From positions 1 to 30,651 of the IMG/VR virus record IMGVR_UViG_3300006059_000008: a stretch of DNA of 30,651 nucleotides. One strand, given 5' to 3'. Within the stretch, counting starts at the first letter, position 1. Each line of letters begins with the position of its first letter. The stretch comes from a virus. Shown here one piece after another: positions 1 through 7,383 of this stretch. Under the pieces are notes generated by a model. That model was not told where the DNA came from and did no database searches. It saw only the letters and a list, made by a program, of their open reading frames with translations. The position numbers and the translations under genes are program-made.

Positions 1-284
1 TTCCCGAACTTGTCTACGTCCGCGCACATCGCCGCACACCGGGCAGCGTAGGTTTCGGCAGTTTCAGGCCACCGTTTCTGTGCCCGATCCATCACAGCCT
101 GTGCCCGATCCATGAACGACGAAAAAACGGCTACCGCATTGTTCTCAGCAACCACTGCCCGATGATGCGATCGACGCGCCACCCGAGCAGCCAACGCCGC
201 ATCGACTGCCGCCCCCATCCGGGCCCGCAACTCCTCAGCCTCACGCCGCTGCGACACAGTACTCAAACGCTCATACACTGTCAT
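1..284 (-). CDS. Unknown early phage protein, 5' part only (cut by left window edge)
   Basis: An uninterrupted minus-strand reading frame runs from an ATG at 284 to the left edge, giving at least 94 residues with no stop, so the C-terminus lies outside the window. The visible part is rich in Ala, Arg and Glu and looks helical, with a repeated MDRAQ element around residues 59-70. No domain is recognised. The start overlaps the end of the upstream zinc-finger-like gene by 14 bases, as expected for the coupled early operon; a GTG at 278 is an alternative start. No good ribosome site is visible. The function is unknown. Confidence 0.6.
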   Translation of the reverse strand, partial: MTVYERLSTVSQRREAEELRARMGAAVDAALAARVARRSHHRAVVAENNAVAVFSSFMDRAQAVMDRAQKRWPETAETYAARCAAMCADVDKFG

Positions 285-606
285 GGCTCACACACACCCA
301 ACCCACAGATCCCAACCGCATCGAATCCACCGGGTGACGAACCATGCACTCCACACACAACATGTGCCCAGACGGTGCTGCCCGATGCTCAGCAACCACC
401 CAATACTTCTCAAAATTGATCGCAGTCGGAGCCAACGCCGAACTGTCAGCACACGCCCTCAACGCGGCATCAACCACAGTCCCAGGCCGTGCACCAGACC
501 TGCATGCCACGTCCAAGGCGTCCATGATTGCTTTCTCTGACCATCGTGGGCGTCGTCTCTGAATCATACGGGTCATGTCCCTTGCGTCGGCTTCATCAAA
601 TTTCAT
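271..606 (-). CDS. Small zinc-finger-like early protein, unknown function
   Basis: This 111-residue protein has a helical N-terminal half (about residues 20-60, with the segment RPGTVVDAALRA) and a C-terminal putative metal site Cys84-x2-Cys87-x17-Cys105-x2-His108. Proteins with this plan are common in the early regions of actinobacterial phages, but I know of no established role. The ATG at 606 is preceded by a GAGAGGAATG-type Shine-Dalgarno region. It is the first gene after the long non-coding gap at 607-805, so it may be read from a promoter there. The next gene starts inside its 3' end. Confidence 0.72.
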   Translation of the reverse strand: MKFDEADARDMTRMIQRRRPRWSEKAIMDALDVACRSGARPGTVVDAALRACADSSALAPTAINFEKYWVVAEHRAAPSGHMLCVECMVRHPVDSMRLGSVGWVCVSHDSV

Positions 607-820
607 TGGATTTTCATTCCTCTCTGTGTTCGCCGCCTCGCACGTAACCTAAGTTACGAAGCAGAAGAAGTCTCAACATTTTCTTTAGAACTAGGTAAAT
701 GCTTAGGTGAGTTAATAGTGTTGTTAACAGGTACTAGGTACCATAGGGTTATGTTTGGGTTCAGTTTGGGTTAGCGAAAACGAACCCAAAGTGAAACCCG
801 GCGGGTTATTGTTTGGGTTC
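607..820. other. Candidate replication origin: iteron-like repeats next to an AT-rich stretch
   Basis: This is the longest non-coding gap in the early operon and directly follows the replication-initiator-like gene. It has three same-direction copies of GTTTGGGTT[C/A] at 753-762, 764-773 and 811-820, with the last in the 3' end of the initiator-like gene, plus an inverted copy GAACCCAAA at 782-790. The first two copies are 11 bp apart, about one helical turn. Beside them, 651-752 is AT-rich and carries GTTAAC (723-728), GGTAC-TAG-GTACC (730-742) and, nearby, CGTAAC-CTAA-GTTACG (643-658). This is the classical arrangement of an iteron origin, but function is inferred. A promoter for the genes below 606 probably also lies here; I could not pick one with confidence. 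Confidence 0.45.
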
Positions 821-1183
821 TTCTTTTCGCGGTCTTCCGCCCTTGGACCCGTTCTCACGGTTCCTCTTAGCGGCATCCTCAATCTCCGACTTGGACCACT
901 GGTGGTTCAGGTAGTCGTGGATGTAGTAGCGTCCGTCTGGTTGCAGTTCAAGCATTGGCCCACGGTCCGGTACGAGCTCTGTGGTGAGTTCCCGGAACAC
1001 TTTGGTGCCGCGTTCCTTGACCTTCGCCGCCGACACGAGCCCGTCCGTGCGTTGCCGGTTCGACCACCCCGTCAGTCTGAGCCAGTGCACTTTCGCTGTG
1101 TCGGACATCGCCTCAATCTTTGGGTGGTCCATGGCGTCGTCGTGCACGGTAATGAACGTCCGTGCATCTTTCCTTCTATTCAC
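806..1183 (-). CDS. Replication initiator / replisome-organizer-like DNA-binding protein
   Basis: This 125-residue basic protein resembles the N-terminal winged-helix part of phage replisome organizers and initiators. It opens with MNRRKDARTFITVHD, has a helical DNA-binding-like middle (residues about 20-60), then a YYIHDYLNHQWSKSEIE segment and a basic tail ending RPRKEEPKQ. Full-length family members often continue into a second domain. Here the protein stops after the basic tail, so it may be a short form. The GTG at 1183 is the only reasonable start and has a weak ribosome site, 11 bases after the preceding gene. Its 3' end lies in the first of four repeats of a candidate origin, fitting an initiator next to its target. 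Confidence 0.55.
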   Translation of the reverse strand: MNRRKDARTFITVHDDAMDHPKIEAMSDTAKVHWLRLTGWSNRQRTDGLVSAAKVKERGTKVFRELTTELVPDRGPMLELQPDGRYYIHDYLNHQWSKSEIEDAAKRNRENGSKGGRPRKEEPKQ

Positions 1184-1194
1184 CGCTCACCATG

Positions 1195-1443
1195 TCATTT
1201 CTCTGGTTTGTATCCGCATCGTGGGCATCCGTGTTCTTCGCGGCCCATGATGCAGAGTGTGCAGTCAATCGATTTCGCTGTCTCGATGTGCCATGTCTGT
1301 CCAAAGGCTCCGCCGCCTTTGTGCCCGCAGTAGGCGACTCTGGGGTTCTGGTTGCTGTTGCACTTGGAATGGTAAACGTGCCGGACAAGTTGGCTAGTCG
1401 ACTTCCTGGCTTCAACATCGGGTGCAGTATCAAGGGCGCTCAT
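1195..1443 (-). CDS. Six-cysteine zinc-finger-like early protein (paralogue 3)
   Basis: This 82-residue protein carries Cys28, Cys39 (followed by Gly), Cys61, Cys64, Cys73 and Cys76, that is C-x10-CG-x21-C-x2-C-x8-C-x2-C. The same arrangement occurs in two other proteins of this operon (7380-7637 and 8836-9072), which makes it the third member of a local family. The pattern suggests binding of one or two zinc ions. The role is unknown; a nucleic-acid or protein adaptor is plausible. The start overlaps the stop of the adenine methyltransferase by ATGA, so translation is probably coupled. The 3' end leads into the initiator-like gene. Confidence 0.72.
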   Translation of the reverse strand: MSALDTAPDVEARKSTSQLVRHVYHSKCNSNQNPRVAYCGHKGGGAFGQTWHIETAKSIDCTLCIMGREEHGCPRCGYKPEK

Positions 1444-2210
1444 GCCGCGTCTGCTTCGAATAATGATTCCTGTTCAGCAGCATCGCTGGTGAGGCCAATG
1501 AAGTCCGTAACGCAGACCTCGGTGCGAACTGGTGTCCCATGGAATGCTGGGTAAACGGTTGAGTCGATCCCGATTCCACAATCGAGTTGAATGCCCGTTT
1601 CGGTGGTGAACTTTGTGTACTTCGCGGGTGGTCTCCAATTGAAGAACGGGGCACCGGAGTAGGTGAACGGGGATGAGCCGTTCGGTAGTATGAACACGCC
1701 ACGGTCGGCAAGGGTTGATGCCAGGTCGATCACCTTGAAGTCGAACTCGTTGCCCTTGTAGCGGGGCCCAGATCCTGACCCTTGGATGCGCCCGAACGGT
1801 GGGTTTGAGGTTGCTATATCGAACCGTCCAAGTTCGGGTAGGTCAAAGATGCTACCTGTAATCCAAGTGGCGTCTGGGATGATCTTGCGACCCAGCTCGA
1901 CGTAGGCGGGGTTGAGTTCGACGCAGGTGATGTCGAGGTCATCAAATCGTTGGGTTGCGGCGTAGGCGAGTGTTCCGATGCCTGCGCAGAGGTCGATGAT
2001 TCGTGCCCCGTTTCCGCCGATTTCTAGTGCGACGTCGAGGGCGTATTGGTAGGGCGTGAAGAATGCGCCGGCTGCACTGTTGACGTGGTTAGCGGATTCT
2101 TGCCAGTGCTCGAATATGAATTCTTTGTCGTAGGGGGTTAGCTCTGGTTTGGTGAGGAGTTGTTCTGCTTCCGCGTGCATTTTGGCTTCTGGTTTCGTCA
2201 GTTTGCTCAT
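1440..2210 (-). CDS. SAM-dependent DNA adenine (N6)-type methyltransferase
   Basis: This 256-residue protein has the amino-methyltransferase motifs in order: FFTP at about residues 50-53 (motif X), DLCAGIGT at 73-80 (motif I, SAM binding), an acidic residue after the second strand (VELN, 97-100), and NPPF at 136-139 (motif IV, catalytic, typical of N6-adenine enzymes). It probably methylates adenine in phage DNA. The ATG at 2210 overlaps the preceding stop by ATGA; reading further upstream would only extend into the previous gene. No restriction endonuclease gene is near, so it is an orphan enzyme that could protect phage DNA or alter regulation. Specificity cannot be read from the sequence. 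Confidence 0.85.
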   Translation of the reverse strand: MSKLTKPEAKMHAEAEQLLTKPELTPYDKEFIFEHWQESANHVNSAAGAFFTPYQYALDVALEIGGNGARIIDLCAGIGTLAYAATQRFDDLDITCVELNPAYVELGRKIIPDATWITGSIFDLPELGRFDIATSNPPFGRIQGSGSGPRYKGNEFDFKVIDLASTLADRGVFILPNGSSPFTYSGAPFFNWRPPAKYTKFTTETGIQLDCGIGIDSTVYPAFHGTPVRTEVCVTDFIGLTSDAAEQESLFEADAA

Positions 2211-2476
2211 GCGTACATGCTCCCTTTGCGGTCGATGCGGCAACCATCGCAAGAACAGTCCGGGAACAGTTCGATGCGGCATTCTGGGCAGAGTCTGCGC
2301 CGGTCATCACCTCTCGTGTGGAAGTGCGTGTTCATGAGGACGAGGTGTTCCGGCGTCTCTAACGCAAGGCAGTTCTCGCATTGGAGTGTGTAGCGGTTAC
2401 GTCCACGCGCGTCTTGTTCCACGCCGACTATGCCGCGTACTTTCCCTTCGAGATCCGGCAGCCTGACGGCGCTCAT
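2207..2476 (-). CDS. Double zinc-ribbon-like small protein between two methyltransferases
   Basis: This 89-residue protein has paired cysteines at 33/36 and 63/66 and a further cluster at 74, 76 and 79, enough for a zinc ribbon plus a second metal site. No enzyme domain is seen. It overlaps both neighbours by ATGA: the C5 methyltransferase before it and the adenine methyltransferase after it. The three are therefore very probably made together, and it may help them bind DNA or may be unrelated. The function is unknown. Confidence 0.75.
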   Translation of the reverse strand: MSAVRLPDLEGKVRGIVGVEQDARGRNRYTLQCENCLALETPEHLVLMNTHFHTRGDDRRRLCPECRIELFPDCSCDGCRIDRKGSMYA

Positions 2477-4014
2477 GTGGTCACCAGTGATTCGGTGCCA
2501 ATGGTGATGAGGTCGCGTGCTGCTGGGGGCGTGACAGCGTTGCCAGCTTGTTTGACTTGTTCCCTTTTGTTGCCGGTCATGATGTAGTCCTTGGGGAATG
2601 CCATGCCTGCCGCGATTTCGTGTGGTTCAAGCATGCGGAATTCGCAGTCGCCAACGTCGGGGATACGCCACTCAGCCAAGCCGTGGTGGTTGCCGTTGGC
2701 TGCGAAGGTGTCGAGGGGCTGAGATACGTCTTTTGGTGCGTTGGTGCCACGCAGGGTGGTGATCATTGCGAACCGGTCGTGCGTGGTGATCGTCGGGATT
2801 GCCTTGGATGTGGGGTGCATGGTGCCGTTGCCGTAGTACTCCATGAGCATCGAGTGGCCCCGCGTCTGCACGAGTTCGCACTTGCAGTAGACGCCATTGA
2901 AGATGTCAGCACGTGATGGTTCCCCGCAGTCCGTGTCGTGGCCTCCACAAAAGCCGCCATTACTTGGTGGCATGAGCAGCCCGGTTTCGTTGCGCGTTGT
3001 CTGCGTCCGCATTGGGTCCGTGGCGAACTGGGCCACCTTCCCATCGCGACCCTCAACGGGTACCAACAGGGAGCGGGTGTAGCTTGTGGTCTGTGTCTGG
3101 AATGGTTCGGTGTCCACGGGACTGATGATCTGTGATCCACGGACGGCATCGATGCTGATTGCCTGGGCACCGAATTTCACCAACCCAGCGTGGATGCGTG
3201 CCATGGTCTTGTCGGCCAGTGGCCTTTTGCGGTCTCCGATACGTTGTCCGCGTAGGGTCCAGTCGATGGCGGATGATGCTGCCAGCCATGCGGGTTCTAC
3301 GATCTGGCCCCGGCATGTTTTCTTGGGGCACCGGTAGAGGTACTGGGCTTTGTAGCGGCCCCAGCGTTCAGTCTTCTTGAAGACTTGTAGGGCGCGCACG
3401 GTTTCGCCGCAGCAGGGGCAGTAGGCGTTGGGTCGGAGACGGTCGAAATCGGGGGCGCGGTTGCCTTTCTTCCACCCGATGACGTACATGCGGTCACGGG
3501 ACTGGGGTGCTGGGAGCCCACCCAACTGGGCGTGCATTGAGTTGAGGAACACGACGTGGGTGTTGTAGCCGAGCTTGTCGAAGCAGTTACGCCATTCGTC
3601 GAAAAACAGCCATCGCGCGGCATCGACAACGTTCTCGGTGTAGAACACGTCGTACTGGTGTTGCTCGACGTAGCGGACCATGTCCCACATGGTGGCTCGT
3701 GATCGGTCGGCGGCTTCGTCAGCGATGCTATCCCCGAACAAATCTGGCTGGTTGGTGATACGCTTCTTGCCCTTGGCAACACTGTGATTAGTGCATTCCG
3801 GACTACCCCATAGCATGTCTGTTCTAGGGATTCTGCGGGGGTCGTATTGGGAAATGTCGGCGTCGATGTGGCGGGTGTTGGGGTGGTTGGCGTTGTGGGT
3901 TTCGAGTGCCCTGGGCCAGTGGTTCATGGCTGTTTCGACGGTGACGCCAGGGACGGAGAGGGCACCGGTTGAGGAGCCGCCGGCGCCGCAAAACATGTCC
4001 GTGAGTGTGGGCAT
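2473..4014 (-). CDS. DNA cytosine C5-methyltransferase with internal zinc ribbon
   Basis: This 513-residue enzyme transfers a methyl group from SAM to cytosine C5 in DNA. Motif I is FCGAGGSSTG (8-17). Motif IV is GSPECTNHS (70-78) with catalytic Cys74, where Glu replaces the usual Pro of the PC motif. Motif VI is ENV (127-129), motif VIII QSRDR (171-175), and motif X includes GNAVTPP (491-497). It is longer than the usual 330-420 residues. It contains a zinc-ribbon-like insertion (Cys199, 201, 202, 229, 234) and a repetitive target-recognition region (about 295-445) with related T-x-T-T segments. The start follows the redoxin stop as TAATG. It is probably an orphan, self-protecting methylase; the sequence target is unknown. 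Confidence 0.92.
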   Translation of the reverse strand: MPTLTDMFCGAGGSSTGALSVPGVTVETAMNHWPRALETHNANHPNTRHIDADISQYDPRRIPRTDMLWGSPECTNHSVAKGKKRITNQPDLFGDSIADEAADRSRATMWDMVRYVEQHQYDVFYTENVVDAARWLFFDEWRNCFDKLGYNTHVVFLNSMHAQLGGLPAPQSRDRMYVIGWKKGNRAPDFDRLRPNAYCPCCGETVRALQVFKKTERWGRYKAQYLYRCPKKTCRGQIVEPAWLAASSAIDWTLRGQRIGDRKRPLADKTMARIHAGLVKFGAQAISIDAVRGSQIISPVDTEPFQTQTTSYTRSLLVPVEGRDGKVAQFATDPMRTQTTRNETGLLMPPSNGGFCGGHDTDCGEPSRADIFNGVYCKCELVQTRGHSMLMEYYGNGTMHPTSKAIPTITTHDRFAMITTLRGTNAPKDVSQPLDTFAANGNHHGLAEWRIPDVGDCEFRMLEPHEIAAGMAFPKDYIMTGNKREQVKQAGNAVTPPAARDLITIGTESLVTT

Positions 4015-4250
4015 TAGTTGACCATCCCGTCGATTTTGTTGGGTTGGTATCCGCCCCAGTGGGTGTCTTGGCCGTTGTGGGTGGTGATGGTGACGGGTGC
4101 TTCGAGGTAGCCGAGGCTGATGATGGCGGTGAGGTCGTTGGGGCTTTGGGTGAGGTCGACTACCTCATAATCGAGTCCGAGTTTTTGCATGTGTCTTTGT
4201 GCGGCGCCGCATTGTACGCAGCCTGGTTTGGTGTAGATGGTGATGTTCAT
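4014..4250 (-). CDS. nrdH: NrdH-like glutaredoxin
   Basis: This 78-residue thioredoxin-fold protein begins MNITIYTKPGCVQC, with the redox-active CVQC at residues 11-14. It keeps the NrdH signatures YEVVDLT, LGYLEAPV and WGGYQPNKI. NrdH supplies electrons to class Ib ribonucleotide reductase, and phages carry it to raise deoxynucleotide supply. No reductase genes are in the window, so it would serve the host enzyme. The ATG at 4250 has an AAGGA site. An in-frame ATG at 4349 overlaps the preceding stop by ATGA and would add a very basic 33-residue extension (MTVEADRERRQQ...), so a longer product is possible. Confidence 0.87.
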   Translation of the reverse strand: MNITIYTKPGCVQCGAAQRHMQKLGLDYEVVDLTQSPNDLTAIISLGYLEAPVTITTHNGQDTHWGGYQPNKIDGMVN

Positions 4251-4345
4251 GGTGTCCTTATGTTCGCGTTTGTGGCGTTGGTTGGCGCGGCGGTTGTTGT
4301 CGATGGTGTGGCGTTGTTGGCGGCGTTCTCGATCCGCTTCGACAG

Positions 4346-4543
4346 TCATTTGGGTACCCGGATTCCGTGTTTGGTGAGGGTGGTGTCGTCGATGATGGAT
4401 CTGGTTGATCGGCCGGTGCGGTGTCTGTACGCCTTCATGGCGATCGCGTAGGCGTCGAGGCATTCGCGGCACGCTGGTTCCTTAGCACGGTTGTGAGCCT
4501 GGTAACCTGCCGATGTACCACAACCGGTCTTGCGCCCAGTCAT
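4346..4543 (-). CDS. Small C-H-C-C zinc-finger-like phage protein
   Basis: This 65-residue protein carries Cys8 in GCGTSAGYQAH, His17, and Cys25-x2-Cys28 (PACREC), followed by a basic tail. The combination CGT-x-x-GY-x-x-H ... C-x-x-C is frequent in small proteins of actinobacterial phages and probably binds zinc; a function is not established to my knowledge. The ATG at 4543 overlaps the previous stop by ATGA and has a GGAAG ribosome site, so it is preferred to an upstream in-frame ATG at 4567. It is followed by the redoxin gene. Confidence 0.72.
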   Translation of the reverse strand: MTGRKTGCGTSAGYQAHNRAKEPACRECLDAYAIAMKAYRHRTGRSTRSIIDDTTLTKHGIRVPK

Positions 4544-4716
4544 ACCCGGCCAACTTCCTGCGCCCACTGGACGAAATGGTCGGCTTCGGTGATGGCTGCT
4601 TGTTCGGCAGTTCTTCTTGCGCGGTTGTCCTTGACGGTCGCAACGATGCTGGCGACGATAAGGGACACGTCAACGGTGAGGAAGAGGGCGATGGTGACGT
4701 TTCCGAGGGTTCTCAT
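4540..4716 (-). CDS. Small single-pass membrane protein
   Basis: This 58-residue protein has one strongly hydrophobic segment at about residues 6-28 (NVTIALFLTVDVSLIVASIV) after a short basic N-terminus, then a charged, helical C-terminal tail. It is therefore expected in the cytoplasmic membrane. The ATG at 4716 overlaps the preceding stop by ATGA and follows a GGAGG ribosome site. Its role in the early operon is unknown. It is too far from the lysis genes to be assumed to be a holin. Confidence 0.68.
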   Translation of the reverse strand: MRTLGNVTIALFLTVDVSLIVASIVATVKDNRARRTAEQAAITEADHFVQWAQEVGRV

Positions 4717-4892
4717 TCTGGTCCTCCTGGGGGTTGCTGGTTTTTGATGGTGACCCGGATATGGGCCCGGGCCAACCATTCGTCGGCGGCGTATCCACGG
4801 GTTATCTGTCCGGTCAGGTCGTTCTCAACGAACCAACGCCACTCACCCACATGCTCAGGATTCAGTGACATCCATCTACCCGTGGTGATCAT
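4713..4892 (-). CDS. Small hypothetical protein
   Basis: This 59-residue protein starts MITTGRWMSLNPEHV and contains a Trp-rich EWRWFVEND segment. No domain is recognised. The ATG at 4892 overlaps the preceding stop by ATGA, which fits the coupling seen across the operon; an in-frame ATG at 4907 is possible but lacks a ribosome site. The 3' end overlaps the membrane-protein gene by ATGA. Confidence 0.6.
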   Translation of the reverse strand: MITTGRWMSLNPEHVGEWRWFVENDLTGQITRGYAADEWLARAHIRVTIKNQQPPGGPE

Positions 4893-5086
4893 GCCTTCAC
4901 AGGCCATTCAAGCTTGCTGGACCAATGCCAACTGCCAAATTGACACTGATAAGTCCTGACCCTGTTTTCGCTGCCGTGAACCTTCGCGAATTTTCTGCAC
5001 TGCATGAGCGCGTCCTGTTCGGACAGGCCCAACACCTTCCCGCACCGGCACCTGACCGAGTAACGGCCCATGACGAGCTGGCCCAT
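4889..5086 (-). CDS. Small zinc-finger-like protein with C-x-C and WH motif
   Basis: This 65-residue protein has Cys13-x-Cys15 in VRCRCGK, Cys30, Cys48 and the segment TYQCQFGSWHWSSK. A Y-x-C ... WH-x-[T/S]S ending is common in small phage and actinobacterial zinc-finger proteins, although the second cysteine of that motif is missing here. It probably binds a metal or nucleic acid, but this is inference. The ATG at 5086 lies just after the stop of the preceding gene; Met6 is an alternative. A long overlapping Pro/Thr/Ser-rich frame upstream in the same frame is a shadow. Confidence 0.65.
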   Translation of the reverse strand: MGQLVMGRYSVRCRCGKVLGLSEQDALMQCRKFAKVHGSENRVRTYQCQFGSWHWSSKLEWPVKA

Positions 5087-5087
5087 G

Positions 5088-5555
5088 TTAGGCGGCTTCC
5101 GCTTCGGCACGGGCACGGTTGATCCAATACTGGGCTTTGCGCGGGTTGTCGCCCTCCCACCAGTCCAGTGTTTCCCCGGGGATCGTGATGGTGGTGAGGG
5201 TTGCGACGAAGTGGCCGATGGTTTCGAGCATGTAGAGGAGGGCCATGTTGTCTTCGGCGGTGTCCATACGGTTGTAGGCGACTCGGGCGTGTTTAAATGT
5301 TTGGGTTGTTTCGGTGCGGATGCGGGGGTCGAGTGCGGTGCGGAATACGGTGATGTCGAAGGTGGGGATGGTGAATCCGGATTGGTGTTTGGGGACTCGT
5401 TTGAGCATGGACCGGCATGACATGCAGTGGTTGTCGGTGTCGACGTGTGGGGTGTGGATGCCGAGTCGGATGCCGCAGCGGTTGCAGTCGCGGTAGGTCG
5501 GGTATTCGTTGATGTTGGTTGTGTCGGGGTTGAAGAATCGTGTGTCTGCACGCAT
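5088..5555 (-). CDS. Hypothetical zinc-ribbon protein downstream of recT
   Basis: This 155-residue protein starts MRADTRFFNPDTTN. It has a putative zinc ribbon near the N-terminus (CNRCG followed by HCMSC) and a helical C-terminal region ending in ARAEAEAA. No known family is recognised. The ATG at 5555 has an AAGGA ribosome site and follows a strong hairpin, so it is preferred to an upstream GTG at 5648 inside the recT end. Its place after recT suggests a link to DNA replication or recombination, but only by position. Confidence 0.7.
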   Translation of the reverse strand: MRADTRFFNPDTTNINEYPTYRDCNRCGIRLGIHTPHVDTDNHCMSCRSMLKRVPKHQSGFTIPTFDITVFRTALDPRIRTETTQTFKHARVAYNRMDTAEDNMALLYMLETIGHFVATLTTITIPGETLDWWEGDNPRKAQYWINRARAEAEAA

Positions 5556-5585
5556 TGTCTTGTCCTTATCTGTTTTGGTGGTGGT

Positions 5586-5621
5586 GTGGGGGCGGGTGGT
5601 GGAAGGTACACCCGCCCCCAC
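5586..5621 (-). terminator. Strong GC-rich hairpin after recT, without U-tract
   Basis: Two perfect 13-base arms, 5586-5598 and 5609-5621 (CACCCGCCCCCAC on the plus strand), are separated by 10 bases. The hairpin fills the 74-base gap between the recT stop and the next gene. No run of U follows on the minus-strand transcript, so it may be a partial terminator, an attenuator or an mRNA 3'-end stabiliser. Confidence 0.55.
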
Positions 5622-5629
5622 AGGTTTGG

Positions 5630-6481
5630 TTAGATTGCGGTGCCCCATGCTGCGGGGTCTTGGGTGGGGTCGTATTCGCCCTCGTCCATGAGTTCCCCAG
5701 TGACTACATCGACATTTTCGACAGGGCTCGGGGGAGGTGTGGGCTGAGGTGCAGGGGGTGTTGCTGATGCTGGTGCATCAGGGACGGTGGCAGACTCCAC
5801 AATTGGAGTAGCAATGACCGTGTTCCGGTACTCGGCTGACGTTGGCACCCACTTCGCCAAATCATGTGCCGCAGTCTTCAACACCATGGCCGCGTAGTCG
5901 GTCTTCCAGGGGGAGTTCTTCCCCGAAGATGCGGAAGCGCTGGCTTCCATGGCCCGGTCGATGCGGGTCTTGTTGACGACGACGACTTTCGAGACAGCAC
6001 CGTCACGCATGATCGCGTAGGCGTAGGCTCCTATGACTTTGCCCCGGTCAGCGCCGAACCAATCAATCTCGTGCATCGGCTTGGTCATCGCGCCCGGGTT
6101 CCACTGGAACTTGTCGTGCTCATAGACGTTCTCCACGATCACGGAAGACACGGCACCTGCCCGGTACATTAGTTCGACGTGTCCGACATACCCGATGACA
6201 CCAAGAACAGCGCCAGCCTTGGGAGTCAACCAATATTCTTGGGTACCCGGCATGAGTCCCAACTGTGCGGCTTCGGACAGGGCAACGATGAGCGAACCCG
6301 GGTTCTGGTTTGCCATCTTCAACAGGAAATCGTTCTTGCGGAGGGCGGACAGTGCCGAGGTCAGCCAGCCAACGCCTTTGTCAGTCAGGTGGGAGGGGAG
6401 CGATGCGAGGAGTTCGCCTTTATAGGCGGCAATATTCTGGCGGGCAACGTCAATCGCGTTACCGGGCTGTTGGGTGTTCAT
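5630..6481 (-). CDS. recT: RecT-type single-strand annealing protein
   Basis: This 283-residue protein matches RecT in length and in sequence blocks. It has a helical N-terminus ending in FLLKMANQNPGSLIVAL, then AAQLGLMPGTQEYWLTP and VIGYVGHVELMYRAGAV, and later MEASASASSGKNSPW and VLKTAAHDLAKWVP. RecT binds single-stranded DNA and anneals complementary strands during phage recombination. The C-terminal 70 residues are Pro- and acid-rich, as in many RecT proteins. The start overlaps the exonuclease gene by ATGA, giving the expected exonuclease/annealase pair. A strong hairpin follows the stop. Confidence 0.93.
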   Translation of the reverse strand: MNTQQPGNAIDVARQNIAAYKGELLASLPSHLTDKGVGWLTSALSALRKNDFLLKMANQNPGSLIVALSEAAQLGLMPGTQEYWLTPKAGAVLGVIGYVGHVELMYRAGAVSSVIVENVYEHDKFQWNPGAMTKPMHEIDWFGADRGKVIGAYAYAIMRDGAVSKVVVVNKTRIDRAMEASASASSGKNSPWKTDYAAMVLKTAAHDLAKWVPTSAEYRNTVIATPIVESATVPDAPASATPPAPQPTPPPSPVENVDVVTGELMDEGEYDPTQDPAAWGTAI

Positions 6482-7383
6482 ACGAGTGCTCCAAGTTCTT
6501 GAGAGGTTGGCAGGTTGCGGGCGGCAACTAAGTAAGGGGTCCCGCCGCCGCGTGATTGGCGGGTAAAGATCGTGCGCTTATCCACTGACGCGGTGCGCGC
6601 TTCACCCATGACGTCGGCGATCATTGACTTAGCGGCGGTTTCCCGGGTCTCAGCAGCCTTCTTGTCCGCTGATGCAACGACGTAGCGGCGGACAAGATTG
6701 GGGTCAAGTTCGACGTTTTCAGCGTTGATGCCCGGTGCTAGCTCACGGATTGCTTTATAGGTGGCGGCGTGTCCGTCGAGAGGGTCAAGGCTGGGACGGC
6801 GACCGATAGACAGCGTGTACATGAACGCCTTGGCGGTGGTGATCATCTGCTTGACATAGGCGCGGTCGTACTCGATGACGTACTCAGCGAACACGAAGTG
6901 CGTCATAATTACGGCGACACGTACTCGGCGTAAACCGGTCGTGAACATCTGCCATTGCACCTGATCGAAGTAGCCGGCGGGTATCTGGTCAGTGCCGGGT
7001 TCCCCCCATTCGTAGTCGAGGTCTGAGGACTTAGCTTCGTAGCCTTCTTGTGTGCCGTCTGGCAGGGTGATGATTCCGTCTGGTGTTGATGCGGCCCATG
7101 TGTGGTACGGGTGTACCCACATGCCGGTTAGTTCGATGGTCCAGTCGGGGTGTTGGTCTCGGTACCATGCGAGGATGGCGGGTTCTAGGTAGTGGCCTCG
7201 GCGTTTGGTGTCGTCCATGGGTTCGGGGGCGACTTTTCCAGCCATTTTGAGCCACATGGAGAGGTAGCTGTCGTAGGTGGAGTGGTGCATGATTGCGGCG
7301 ATTTTGGAGGCTGTCATGTACCGGTACCAGTCGGGGGTTCCGGGGGCAGGGTTGGTGGTGAGCAGTGTTCCGGTGGTTGTCAT
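6478..7383 (-). CDS. YqaJ-like phage recombination exonuclease
   Basis: This 301-residue protein belongs to the lambda-exonuclease/YqaJ branch of the PD-(D/E)XK nucleases. Visible motifs are GTPDWYRYMTASKIAAI (15-31), RGHYLEP with Glu67, STPDG with Asp102, and EAK with Glu116 and Lys118, followed by a QVQWQ motif (141-145). It would digest one strand of double-stranded DNA ends to make single strands for RecT. The ATG at 7383 overlaps the preceding Cys-rich gene by ATGA, and its own stop overlaps recT in the same way, so the two are translated together. Confidence 0.92.
   Translation of the reverse strand: MTTTGTLLTTNPAPGTPDWYRYMTASKIAAIMHHSTYDSYLSMWLKMAGKVAPEPMDDTKRRGHYLEPAILAWYRDQHPDWTIELTGMWVHPYHTWAASTPDGIITLPDGTQEGYEAKSSDLDYEWGEPGTDQIPAGYFDQVQWQMFTTGLRRVRVAVIMTHFVFAEYVIEYDRAYVKQMITTAKAFMYTLSIGRRPSLDPLDGHAATYKAIRELAPGINAENVELDPNLVRRYVVASADKKAAETRETAAKSMIADVMGEARTASVDKRTIFTRQSRGGGTPYLVAARNLPTSQELGALV

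Noticed and set aside
755-1333. Plus-strand frame of 192 codons across the initiator-like gene and candidate origin
   Set aside because: It is antisense to two coupled minus-strand genes and has no recognisable domain.
4889-5611. Long minus-strand frame (240 codons) rich in Pro, Thr and Ser
   Set aside because: It overlaps the zinc-ribbon gene at 5088-5555 in another frame. Its composition is typical of a shadow frame; only its last 65 codons (4889-5086) form a plausible gene.
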